Shown here one piece after another: positions 8,863-16,885 of a stretch of 64,000 bases of DNA. The position numbers and the translations under genes are program-made. The notes under the pieces were generated by a model that worked only from the letters and a program-made list of their open reading frames with translations, ran no database searches and was not told where the DNA came from. Position 1 is the stretch's first letter; every line of letters begins with the position of its first letter. The DNA comes from Streptomyces cucumeris (GTDB lineage: Bacteria > Actinomycetota > Actinomycetes > Streptomycetales > Streptomycetaceae): the NCBI RefSeq assembly GCF_024295805.1, contig NZ_JANCLX010000027.1:34573-98572 (forward strand). The letters are read 5' to 3'.

Positions 8863-9399
8863 ATGAGGGTGGGCACCGAGGAAACCAGGCTGGTCGTGCT
8901 GCGCGGCAACAGCGCTTCCGGCAAGTCGTCCGTCGCGGCCGGGCTCCGCGACACCTTCGGCCGCGGCCTCGCCCTGGTCGGACAGGACACCATCCGCCGC
9001 GTCGTGCTGCGCGAACGCGACCGCCCGGGCGCCGTGAACATCGGCCTGATCGATGTCGTCGCCCGTCACGCCCTGGACGCCGGGTACCACGTCGTCGTCG
9101 AGGGCATCCTGTACGCCGAGCACTACGGCGAGATGCTCGCCCGGCTGCGTGCCGACCACCGGGGCCCGACCCACGGCTACTACCTTCATGTGCCGTTCGC
9201 CGAAACGCTGGTCCGGCACGCCACCAAACCCCAGGCGGACGAGTACGGCGAGGCGGAGATGCGCGAGTGGTATCGCGACCTCGATCTGCTGCCCGGCGGC
9301 GCCGAAACGGTCATCGGCGCCGACAGCACCCTGTCCGGCACCGTCGACCGCATCATGCGCGACACCGGGCTGGCCCATCTCCCGGCGCTGGAGCACTGA
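8863..9399 (+). CDS. P-loop kinase-like protein
   Basis: A 178-aa AAA_33/zeta-toxin-like small kinase. The Walker A loop LRGNSASGKSS is near residue 15; a likely lid and helix region follows, with ATKPQADEYGEAEMREWY. Such proteins phosphorylate small molecules or nucleotides; substrate unknown. A -10-like box TAGCGT (8850-8855) lies seven bases before the ATG at 8863, suggesting a leaderless message starting there. A GTG at 8854 overlaps that box and is the less likely start. It is a single gene. Confidence 0.75.
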   Translation: MRVGTEETRLVVLRGNSASGKSSVAAGLRDTFGRGLALVGQDTIRRVVLRERDRPGAVNIGLIDVVARHALDAGYHVVVEGILYAEHYGEMLARLRADHRGPTHGYYLHVPFAETLVRHATKPQADEYGEAEMREWYRDLDLLPGGAETVIGADSTLSGTVDRIMRDTGLAHLPALEH

Positions 9400-9579
9400 C
9401 CCGAGGAAACACGCACGCGCGCCACGCCGCACCGCAGCAGGACGCCGCCACGCGGAACTTCTCCACCGGGGGCTACTTCTGCGCGCTTCCCCGACTCGGT
9501 ACAGTCCGTGATCCACACCGGAACGTTTTCCCCATACAACGGTCCGGTGACACACGTGCCCCAACGCCCAGGAGACCCC

Positions 9580-10893
9580 ATGCTTCGTCAGCAGGCTCTC
9601 AGGCCCGCGATGACGTGTCTGGCGCTCGCGCTCGCCGCCACCGTCAGCGCTCCGGTGACCGCCACCGCCCGGGAGACCACCGCACACCGCACGCCGCGCG
9701 CCGAGTGTCCGCAGCTGAACAAGGACCTGCACTGGTACGGCGACAACCGGGCCAGACTCCAGCGCATGATCGACGAACGCGGAACCTGCGGTCAGGGCTC
9801 CCGTCCCGGATCGCCGAAGCCCGTGGCGGCGTTCGACTGGGACAACACCATCGTCAAGAACGACATCTCCGACGCCACGCTCGCGTGGATGCTCAAGCAC
9901 GACAAGATCCTCCAGCCCACCAGCTGGCGCGCCACCAACAAGTGGATGACCGAGGCGGCCCATCGCGCGCTCACCCGCGCCTGCGGTACCTCCGTTCCCG
10001 TGGGACGGCCCCTGCCGACCTCGACGGACACCGACTGCACCGACGAGATCCTCGACATCTACGCGGACGAGGAGACATCGACCGGGAAGACCGCCTTCAG
10101 CGGGGTGTGGAACCACCGCAGGACCGTGCCCTCCTACGTCTGGATCACCCAGCTCTTCGCCGGGCACACCCCGGCCCAGCTCACCTCCTTCGCCCGCAAG
10201 GCGCGTGCCGAGAACCTCGCCGCGCCGATCGGCACACAGCAGACGGTCGGCACCCACAGCTGGGCCGGTTATGTGCGCTACTACGAGCAGCAACTCGACC
10301 TCATCCGCACCCTCCGCAAGGCCGGATTCGATGTCTGGGTGGTGTCCGCCTCCGCCGAGCCGATCGTCCGGGCATGGGCCCCGGGCGCGGGATTCCCGGA
10401 CGACCGTGTCGTCGGCATCCGCAACCTCGTCAAGAACGGCCGGCTCACCACGGGTGTCCAGGGATGCGGTGACGTCGGGGACAACACCGGCGGTGACGTC
10501 CTGACCTACATGGACGGCAAGCGCTGCTGGATCAACAAGAGCATCTACGGCATCAAGGGCGCCGAGGCATGGCGTCAGCAGGACCCCGCACACCGCATCG
10601 CGTTCGGCGCGGGCGACGCCGAGACCGACGTCACCTTCGTCAATGACGCCACTGCCGGGCACCTGGCCATCAACCGCAACAAGACCGAGCTGATGTGCCG
10701 GGCGTATGACAACGCCGACCGGCGGTGGGTCATCAACCCGATGTTCATCGAGCCGAATCCGCGCCAGAAGACGCCCTACCCCTGCGCCACCAAGGGACAT
10801 ATGAACACCGATGGTGTCGAGGCCCCGCTGCGGCGCCCCGACGGATCCGTCGTCCCGGACCAGGAGGACCGGGTGTATCCGCACACCTCCTGA
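9580..10893 (+). CDS. Secreted HAD-superfamily phosphatase
   Basis: A 437-aa protein with a signal peptide: RQQALRPAMTCLALALAATVSAPVTATA, cleaved near residue 30. The mature domain is HAD-like. Motif I is VAAFDWDNTIVKND (nucleophile Asp in DWD), a Ser/Thr motif II is WVVSASAEP, and the last acidic motif is GAGDAETDVTF. This layout is like phosphoserine-phosphatase-type enzymes acting outside the cell. A cap region of about 150 residues with several Cys sits between motifs I and II. The ATG at 9580 has GGAG about six bases upstream; the frame opens at 9508 but that start has no ribosome site. It may release phosphate from organic substrates; this is inferred. Confidence 0.82.
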   Translation: MLRQQALRPAMTCLALALAATVSAPVTATARETTAHRTPRAECPQLNKDLHWYGDNRARLQRMIDERGTCGQGSRPGSPKPVAAFDWDNTIVKNDISDATLAWMLKHDKILQPTSWRATNKWMTEAAHRALTRACGTSVPVGRPLPTSTDTDCTDEILDIYADEETSTGKTAFSGVWNHRRTVPSYVWITQLFAGHTPAQLTSFARKARAENLAAPIGTQQTVGTHSWAGYVRYYEQQLDLIRTLRKAGFDVWVVSASAEPIVRAWAPGAGFPDDRVVGIRNLVKNGRLTTGVQGCGDVGDNTGGDVLTYMDGKRCWINKSIYGIKGAEAWRQQDPAHRIAFGAGDAETDVTFVNDATAGHLAINRNKTELMCRAYDNADRRWVINPMFIEPNPRQKTPYPCATKGHMNTDGVEAPLRRPDGSVVPDQEDRVYPHTS

Positions 10894-10906
10894 CGGACCT
10901 CACCGG

Positions 10907-10928
10907 GCCCGGCCGCCCACGGCCGGGC
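10907..10928 (+). terminator. Hairpin terminator after the HAD phosphatase
   Basis: A 9-bp GC stem (10907-10915 with 10920-10928) with a 4-base loop lies 14 bases after the stop codon. Confidence 0.6.
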
Positions 10929-11031
10929 GGGGTGAAACGGGCGTTGGAGGGGCGGGTCCTGTCACCGGGCCCGCCCCACACCCCGCGCCGTTCGGACCGA
11001 CCGGACCCGCCGCCCTCGTACCCTGGTCCCC

Positions 11032-11988
11032 GTGCCATCCTCCCGACTCCACCGTGTCGCCGTCCTCGTGCTCGAAGGCGCGAAGCCACTCGACGTCGGC
11101 ATTCCCGCCCAGGTGTTCACGACCCGCGCGAGCATGCCCTACGAAGTGCGGGTATGCGGTGCGTCGCCCGGTCTCGTCACCGGTGGCGACGGCCTCTCGT
11201 ACCACGTGGCCCACGGTCTCGACGCGCTCGAGTGGGCCGACATCGTCTTCGTCCCCGGCTACCGGCACCCGGACCGCGAGGATCCGCCGGGGGCCGTCGT
11301 GGCCGGGCTGATCGCGGCCCACCGGCGGGGCGCGCGGCTCGCCGCCATCTCCACGGGCGCCTTCGCGCTCGCCGCCACCGGTCTGCTCGACGGCAAGCGC
11401 GCCACGACCCACTGGCACTACGCGCGGGCCCTCGCGGTGAAACACCCGCTCATCGATGTCGACGAGAACGTCCTGTTCGTCGACGAGGGCAGTGTGCTCA
11501 CCTCCGCGGGCGCCGCCTCCGGTATCGATCTGTGTCTGCACATCCTCCGTGCCGACCTCGGGGTGGCCGCCTCCAACCATGCCGCCCGCCGCCTGGTCGC
11601 GGCCCCCTACCGCAGCGGCGGTCAGGCGCAGTACGTACCGCGCAGCGTGCCCGAGGCGCTCGGTGAGCGTTTCGCCGCCACCCGGGAGTGGGCGCTGCAG
11701 CGCCTCGGCGAACCCCTCACCCTCAAGGCGCTCGCGCGGCATGCGGCGGTGTCGCCGCGCACCCTGTCGCGGCGCTTCGTCGACGACACCGGCTACACCC
11801 CCATGCAGTGGGTGATGCGCGCCCGTATCGACGTGGCCCGTGAGCTGCTGGAGCGGTCCGAGCGGAGCGTGGAGCAGATCGCCACCGATGTCGGCCTGGG
11901 CACCGGGGCGAATCTGCGGCTGCACTTCCAGCACATCCTCGGCACCACCCCGACCGAGTACCGGCGCACCTTCACCCAGGGCGAGTAG
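11032..11988 (+). CDS. GlxA-family (DJ-1/PfpI + AraC) transcriptional regulator
   Basis: A 318-aa regulator with two domains. Residues about 8-170 form a DJ-1/PfpI class I glutamine amidotransferase-like domain (VAVLVLEGAKPLDVGIPAQVF; the elbow reads AISTGAFALAATGLLDG, with Thr where catalytic members carry Cys, so it should be a non-enzymatic ligand sensor). Residues about 220-315 are an AraC-type double helix-turn-helix ending LGTTPTEYRRTF. The start GTG at 11032 is seven bases after TACCCT (11019-11024), suggesting a leaderless transcript. It lies 106 bases upstream of the GAPDH gene on the same strand and probably regulates it; that link is inferred from position. Confidence 0.88.
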   Translation: MPSSRLHRVAVLVLEGAKPLDVGIPAQVFTTRASMPYEVRVCGASPGLVTGGDGLSYHVAHGLDALEWADIVFVPGYRHPDREDPPGAVVAGLIAAHRRGARLAAISTGAFALAATGLLDGKRATTHWHYARALAVKHPLIDVDENVLFVDEGSVLTSAGAASGIDLCLHILRADLGVAASNHAARRLVAAPYRSGGQAQYVPRSVPEALGERFAATREWALQRLGEPLTLKALARHAAVSPRTLSRRFVDDTGYTPMQWVMRARIDVARELLERSERSVEQIATDVGLGTGANLRLHFQHILGTTPTEYRRTFTQGE

Positions 11989-12094
11989 CCGTTGGCGCGA
12001 GCTGGCGCGATCCTTTCGAACCGTGGCGCTCTCGCCGCGGTCACGGACGGGCATCCGCGCGCGACGCTGGTGGCGAACGGAAGGGACACCATTC

Positions 12095-13093
12095 ATGACT
12101 CGCATCGCCATCAACGGGTTCGGCCGCATCGGACGCAATGTGCTGCGCGCACTGCTCGAGCGCGACAGTGACCTCGAGATCGTCGCCATCAACGACCTCT
12201 CGGAGCCCGCGACCCTCGCACGGCTGCTCGCCTTCGACACGACGGCGGGCCGTCTCGGCCGCCCGGTGACGGTCGACGGGGACACCCTCGTCGTCGACGG
12301 CCGTCGCATCAAGGTGCTGGCCGAGCGCGAACCGGAGCGGCTGCCCTGGGCCGACCTCGGGGTGGAGATCGTGCTGGAGGCCACCGGCCGCTTCACCTCG
12401 GCCAAGGCCGCCCGCGCGCACCTCGACGCGGGCGCGAAGCGGGTCCTCGTCGGTGCGCCGTCGGACGGTGCCGATGTCACGCTCGCCTTCGGCGTCAACA
12501 CCGACGCGTACGACCCGGACGTGCACACGATCGTCTCGAACGCCTCGTGCACGACCAACGCGCTCGCGCCGCTGGCCGCGGTGCTCGATGAACTCGCGGG
12601 CATCGAGCACGGCTTCATGACCACGGTGCACGCCTACACCCAGGAGCAGAACCTCCAGGACGGTCCGCACCGCGACGCCCGCCGCGCCCGCGCCGCCGGC
12701 GTCAACATCGTGCCGACCACGACGGGCGCCGCCAAGGCGATCGGTCTGGTGCTGCCGAACCTCGACGGCAAGCTGTCCGGCGACTCGATCCGCGTACCGG
12801 TTCCGGTGGGCTCGATCGTCGAGCTCAACACGACCGTCGCGCGTGACGTCACCCGCGAGGACGTGCTGGCGGCGTACCGGTCCGCTGCGGACGGGGCGCT
12901 GAAGGGCGTCCTGGAGTACTCCGACGACCCGCTCGTGTCGTCCGACATCACCGGCAACCCGGCGTCGTCGATCTTCGACTCCGAGCTGACCCGTGTCGAA
13001 GGCCGTCACGTCAAGGTGGTCGCCTGGTACGACAACGAGTGGGGCTTCTCGAACCGGGTGATCGACTCGCTCGAGCTCCTCGCCGCGCGCTGA
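12095..13093 (+). CDS. gap: Glyceraldehyde-3-phosphate dehydrogenase paralogue
   Basis: A 332-aa type I GAPDH, which converts glyceraldehyde 3-phosphate to 1,3-bisphosphoglycerate with NAD. The start MTRIAINGFGRIGRNVLRA is the NAD-binding motif. D34 after strand 2 (AINDL) suggests NAD preference. The catalytic loop is SNASCTTN with C152; the general base His lies in TVHAYTQEQ, and WYDNEWGFSNR ends the chain. The usual second cysteine of the CTTNC loop is alanine here (CTTNA). It sits behind a GlxA regulator and not with pgk/tpi, so it is probably an accessory copy. Streptomycetes are known to carry an antibiotic-insensitive GAPDH (pentalenolactone); whether this is one cannot be read from sequence. 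Confidence 0.93.
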   Translation: MTRIAINGFGRIGRNVLRALLERDSDLEIVAINDLSEPATLARLLAFDTTAGRLGRPVTVDGDTLVVDGRRIKVLAEREPERLPWADLGVEIVLEATGRFTSAKAARAHLDAGAKRVLVGAPSDGADVTLAFGVNTDAYDPDVHTIVSNASCTTNALAPLAAVLDELAGIEHGFMTTVHAYTQEQNLQDGPHRDARRARAAGVNIVPTTTGAAKAIGLVLPNLDGKLSGDSIRVPVPVGSIVELNTTVARDVTREDVLAAYRSAADGALKGVLEYSDDPLVSSDITGNPASSIFDSELTRVEGRHVKVVAWYDNEWGFSNRVIDSLELLAAR

Positions 13094-13098
13094 CCCGC

Positions 13099-13172
13099 GC
13101 CACGGGCGCCCCCATCGGGCCGCCACCCCGATACGGCACCGCCGGGGTGGTCACGGTGGGGGCGCCCGTGGC
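13099..13172 (+). terminator. Long hairpin terminator after GAPDH
   Basis: A 16-bp outer stem (13099-13114 with 13157-13172) encloses a second smaller stem of about 8 bp (CCACCCCG with CGGGGTGG). It lies 6 bases after the stop codon. Confidence 0.7.
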
Positions 13173-13207
13173 GCTTGTGCGCTGATTGGCGCAAGAGGGG
13201 GTCCGGG

Positions 13208-14224
13208 ATGGCTGATGCCTGCGAGGCTGTCTCAATGAGGACCCTTTACAGAAGCCTGCTCCGTATGCTTCCCCGGTTCGGGGTACAGGTGCTCGATCTC
13301 GGCGCCGGTACGGCGGTGCTGTCCCGGCGGGGTGAACGCACCCGTGTCCGCGTGGGCCGGGAGGCCGATCTGGTGATCCGCGGCGAGGGCCCGTACACCG
13401 CGGCGCGGATGCGCCAGGGTGTGTGGGTGGTCGCCCGCGGCCGTGGCGATCCGGCCGCCACCTGGAAGTCCGTCCCGCTCGGCAACACCGGGGCCCAGCT
13501 CCTCCTCGACGGGAGCGGCACGTCCGACGAACGCTCGCTCCAGCTGGCGGCGGCCACCTTCCTGTGCGCCCACCACGTGGCCGGGCTGCTGGAGCACTAC
13601 GGGGTGAACTGCGTCTTCGACGTCGGGGCCAACGCCGGTCAGTACGCGAAGCGGCTGCGCGGGCTCGGCTATACGGGCAGAATCGTTTCCTTCGAGCCCA
13701 CCGAGGACGCGTTCGCCAAACTGCGGCAGGCCGCGGATCCCGATCCCGAATGGTGGGTGTACCCGTTCGGCCTCGGGCGCGAGGACGCCACGCACTCCAT
13801 CCACGTGGACTGGAACACCATGAACTCGCTGCTCCCGCCCAGCGAGTACGGCAAGGGCCGCTACCGCCGGTTCGCCAGGACCCGCACCGAGGAGATCGAG
13901 CTCCGCAGGCTGGACGGTGTGATGGACAAGGCGCTGGCCGGTCTGGCCGAGCCCCGGCCCTATCTGAAGATGGACACCCAGGGGTACGACCTGGAGGTGT
14001 TCGCGGGCGCCGGGGACCGGGCGGGTGAGTTCGTGGGGATGCAGTCCGAGGTGGCGGCGCTGCCGCTGTACGAGGGGAGCCCCCGGATGGCCGAGGCGAT
14101 CGCCGTGTACGAGGAGAGCGGTTTCGAGATCACCGGTATGTATCCGGTGACCCGGGAGGCGACGACGGGCCGGGTGGTGGAGTTCGACTGCGTGATGATG
14201 CGCGCGGCCGCCGCCCCGAGCTGA
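13208..14224 (+). CDS. FkbM-family methyltransferase
   Basis: A 338-aa SAM-dependent methyltransferase of the FkbM type. The SAM motif I is CVFDVGANAGQYAKRLRGLG near residue 140, followed by GRIVSFEPTEDAF with the acidic residue that binds the ribose. YLKMDTQGYDLEVFAGAG is the characteristic FkbM block. The first 120 residues are a separate, less conserved part. FkbM enzymes methylate hydroxyl groups on sugars or natural products; the substrate here is unknown and no biosynthetic cluster surrounds it. The ATG at 13208 has GAGGGGG upstream; the frame is open to 13175. A strong hairpin follows. Confidence 0.85.
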   Translation: MADACEAVSMRTLYRSLLRMLPRFGVQVLDLGAGTAVLSRRGERTRVRVGREADLVIRGEGPYTAARMRQGVWVVARGRGDPAATWKSVPLGNTGAQLLLDGSGTSDERSLQLAAATFLCAHHVAGLLEHYGVNCVFDVGANAGQYAKRLRGLGYTGRIVSFEPTEDAFAKLRQAADPDPEWWVYPFGLGREDATHSIHVDWNTMNSLLPPSEYGKGRYRRFARTRTEEIELRRLDGVMDKALAGLAEPRPYLKMDTQGYDLEVFAGAGDRAGEFVGMQSEVAALPLYEGSPRMAEAIAVYEESGFEITGMYPVTREATTGRVVEFDCVMMRAAAAPS

Positions 14225-14283
14225 TCCACAAGACACGGCCTGGGGCGGCGGCGCCTCCCCGCATCCTGAGGACGACGGCTGAC

Positions 14284-14316
14284 AGGGCCCCGGACCGGCG
14301 GACGGTCCGGGGCCCT
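14284..14316 (+). terminator. Hairpin terminator after the FkbM gene
   Basis: A perfect 14-bp stem (14284-14297 with 14303-14316) with a 5-base loop. Confidence 0.7.
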
Positions 14317-14374
14317 CTGCGTTCCCGCGGCCGCCCGGCGAGGGTGAACCATGCCTCACTCCGGAGGGCGTCCT

Positions 14375-14398
14375 TGCTATGCATCGAGTTGCATAGCA
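14375..14398. promoter_or_regulatory. Putative PadR operator
   Basis: A perfect 9-bp inverted repeat, TGCTATGCA and TGCATAGCA, separated by 6 bases. It lies 11 bases before the PadR start codon. PadR regulators bind ATGCA-type palindromes of this spacing, so it is very likely the autoregulatory site. Confidence 0.75.
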
Positions 14399-14409
14399 GG
14401 ATCATGGCC

Positions 14410-14967
14410 ATGGCGCTCGAACACGCGATCCTCGTTTCCCTGCTCGAGAAGGCCGGATCCGGCTATGAGCTGGCCCGGCGGTTCGAGCGGTCCATCGGCT
14501 ACTTCTGGACCGCCAGCCACCAGCAGATCTACCGCGTGCTCAAGCGCATGGAGAGCGACGGCTGGATCGAGGCCCGCGAGGTGCAGCAGCAGGCCCGGCC
14601 GGACAAGAAGGAGTACTCCGTCGCCGGGCCCGGCCGTGCCGCCCTGTCCGAGTGGCTGCACGAACCGGTCGAACCCGAGAGCGTGCGGCATGACCTCGCC
14701 GTGAAGATCCGCGGCGCGGCCTTCGACGATCCCGCGGCGCTGATCAGCGAGGTCGAGCGGCACCGCCGGGCGCACCGCGACCGGCTCGACCGCTATCTGG
14801 CCGGTGAGGAACGGGACTTCACCGGCCCCGAGGCCCCCGTCGAGCTCAGCGACGGGGAGTCGCTCCAGCACGTCGTGCTGCGCGGCGGCATCGCCTACGA
14901 GCGGATGACGCTCGCCTGGCTGGACGACGTCCTGGACACGCTCCACCGGCTCCGACCCGAGAGCTGA
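14410..14967 (+). CDS. PadR-family transcriptional regulator
   Basis: A 185-aa repressor. The N-terminal winged helix (MALEHAILVSLLEKAGSGYELARRF...YFWTASHQQIYRVLKRME) is a classic PadR domain, and residues 90-180 form the C-terminal dimerisation helices (PadR C). I chose the ATG at 14410 because it gives the standard MALEHAIL start, with AGGA at good distance; another ATG at 14404 is too close to it. A perfect palindrome at 14375-14398 overlaps the promoter region. It is followed in the same direction, 94 bases later, by an acyl-CoA dehydrogenase gene, the likely target. Confidence 0.9.
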   Translation: MALEHAILVSLLEKAGSGYELARRFERSIGYFWTASHQQIYRVLKRMESDGWIEAREVQQQARPDKKEYSVAGPGRAALSEWLHEPVEPESVRHDLAVKIRGAAFDDPAALISEVERHRRAHRDRLDRYLAGEERDFTGPEAPVELSDGESLQHVVLRGGIAYERMTLAWLDDVLDTLHRLRPES

Positions 14968-15061
14968 ACCCCGGCGCCACGAGCGGCTCACACCGCACCC
15001 CGGCGCGCCCCCGTACCTCCACCACCCACCCCACCACTGCGAGCAGGAAAGGCGACCCTCC

Positions 15062-16786
15062 GTGGCCGACGCACTGCTGTTCAACCCGCGCACCTACGAC
15101 CCGGCGCACTTCGACCCCGAGACGCGCCGACTGCTGCGCGCCACCGTCGACTGGTTCGAGGACCGCGGCAAGCCCCAGCTGATCGAGGACTACCGCACCC
15201 GCGCCTGGCTGGCGGACTTCCTGGCGTTCTCCGCCAAGGAAGGACTCTTCGCCACCTTCCTCACCCCGGCCTCGGCCGCCACCCCCGAGGAGGGGGACAA
15301 GCGCTGGGACACCGCCCGGATAGCCGCCCTCAACGAGATCTTCGGCTTCTACGGGCTGGACTACTGGTACGCCTGGCAGGTCACCATCCTCGGACTCGGC
15401 CCCGTCTGGCAGAGCGACAACGCCACCGCCCGCGCCCGGGCCGCCGAACTCCTCGCCCAGGGCGAGGTGTTCGCCTTCGGCCTGTCCGAGAAGGCCCACG
15501 GCGCCGACATCTACTCCACCGACATGCTGCTGGAGCCGGACGGCGAGGGCGGTTTCCTGGCCAGCGGCTCCAAGTACTACATCGGCAACGGCAACGCCGC
15601 CGGACTCGTCTCCGTCTTCGGCCGGCGCACCGACGTCGAGGGCCCCGACGGCTATGTCTTCTTCGCCGCCGACAGCCGCCACCCGGCGTACCACCTGGTG
15701 AAGAACGTGGTCGACTCCTCCAAGTACGTCAGCGAGTTCCGGCTGGAGAACTACCCGGTCGGCGCCGATGACGTACTGCACACCGGCCGTGCCGCCTTCG
15801 ACGCCGCGCTCAACACCGTCAACGTCGGCAAGTTCAACCTCTGCACCGCCTCGGTCGGCATCTGCGAGCACGCGATGTACGAGGCCGTCACCCACGCCCA
15901 GAACCGCATCCTCTACGGCCGCCCCGTCACCGCCTTCCCGCACGTACGCCGGGAGCTGGCCGACGCCTACGTCCGGCTGGTCGGGATGAAGCTGTTCAGC
16001 GACCGCGCCGTCGACTACTTCCGCACCGCGGGCCCCGACGACCGCCGCTACCTTCTCTTCAACCCCATGACGAAGATGAAGGTGACCACCGAGGGCGAGA
16101 AGGTCATCGACCTGATGTGGGACGTCATCGCCGCGAAGGGCTTCGAGAAGGACACCTACTTCTCCCAGGCCGCCACCGAGATCCGCGGGCTGCCCAAGCT
16201 GGAGGGCACCGTCCATGTCAACCTCGCCCTGATCCTGAAGTTCATGGGCAACCACCTGCTGGCCCCGGCCGAGTACGAGCCCGTGCCGACCCGCCTGGAC
16301 GCGGCCGACGACGCGTTCCTCTTCCGCCAGGGACCGGCCCGCGGCCTGGGCGCCATCCGCTTCCACGACTGGCGTGCCCCCTACGACGCGTACGCCCACA
16401 TCCCCAACGTCGCCCGTTTCCGCGAGCAGGCCGACGCCCTGTGCGAGTTCGTCACCACCGCCGCGCCCGGCGAGGACCAGAGCAAGGACCTGGACTTCCT
16501 CCTCGCCGTCGGCCAGCTCTTCGCGCTGGTGGTGTACGGCCAGCTGATCCTGGAGCAGGGGCGGCTGACCGGCGTCGAGGAGAACGTGCTCGACGAGCTG
16601 TTCGCGGTCTTCGTGCGCGACTTCTCCGCCTACGCCGTGGAACTGCACGGCAAGGACTCCGCCACGGCGGAGCAGCAGAACTGGGCCCTGGGCGCGGTCC
16701 GGCGCCCGGTGGTGGACGAGGCCCGCTCGGCCCGCGTCTGGGAGCGGGTCGAGGCGTTGTCCGGGACCTACGAGATGGCTCCCTGA
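15062..16786 (+). CDS. Acyl-CoA dehydrogenase family protein
   Basis: A 574-aa flavoprotein, longer than the usual 380-aa acyl-CoA dehydrogenases and closer to the ACAD/acyl-CoA oxidase-like group of actinobacteria. The central domain shows FAFGLSEKAHGADIYSTDM, which corresponds to the substrate/FAD loop, then SGSKYYIGNGNAAGLVSVFGR. The long C-terminal half is helical (FNPMTKMKVTTEGEKVIDLMWDVIAAKGF; a flavin-binding helix). It should oxidise an acyl-CoA in lipid breakdown. The GTG at 15062 has AGGAAAGG upstream. It sits just downstream of the PadR gene and is probably repressed by it. The gene ends before a strong two-way terminator. Confidence 0.85.
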   Translation: MADALLFNPRTYDPAHFDPETRRLLRATVDWFEDRGKPQLIEDYRTRAWLADFLAFSAKEGLFATFLTPASAATPEEGDKRWDTARIAALNEIFGFYGLDYWYAWQVTILGLGPVWQSDNATARARAAELLAQGEVFAFGLSEKAHGADIYSTDMLLEPDGEGGFLASGSKYYIGNGNAAGLVSVFGRRTDVEGPDGYVFFAADSRHPAYHLVKNVVDSSKYVSEFRLENYPVGADDVLHTGRAAFDAALNTVNVGKFNLCTASVGICEHAMYEAVTHAQNRILYGRPVTAFPHVRRELADAYVRLVGMKLFSDRAVDYFRTAGPDDRRYLLFNPMTKMKVTTEGEKVIDLMWDVIAAKGFEKDTYFSQAATEIRGLPKLEGTVHVNLALILKFMGNHLLAPAEYEPVPTRLDAADDAFLFRQGPARGLGAIRFHDWRAPYDAYAHIPNVARFREQADALCEFVTTAAPGEDQSKDLDFLLAVGQLFALVVYGQLILEQGRLTGVEENVLDELFAVFVRDFSAYAVELHGKDSATAEQQNWALGAVRRPVVDEARSARVWERVEALSGTYEMAP

Positions 16787-16818
16787 CCGGGGCCATACGG
16801 CTTCCCTGACGAACGGCC

Positions 16819-16857
16819 AAGGCCGCCCGCACCGGTAGTACCGGTGCGGGCGGCCTT
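16819..16857. terminator. Bidirectional hairpin terminator
   Basis: Near-perfect arms of 19 bp (16819-16837 and 16839-16857) lie between the convergent acyl-CoA dehydrogenase and exported-protein genes. The arms start AAGGCC and end GGCCTT. Confidence 0.8.
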
Positions 16858-16885
16858 CGGCCGGACGGGGCGCGGGATCCGGGGA

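Noticed and set aside
14846-16648. A 600-codon frame opposite the acyl-CoA dehydrogenase
   Set aside because: Repetitive Gly/Val/Asp/Glu composition typical of a reverse-strand shadow.
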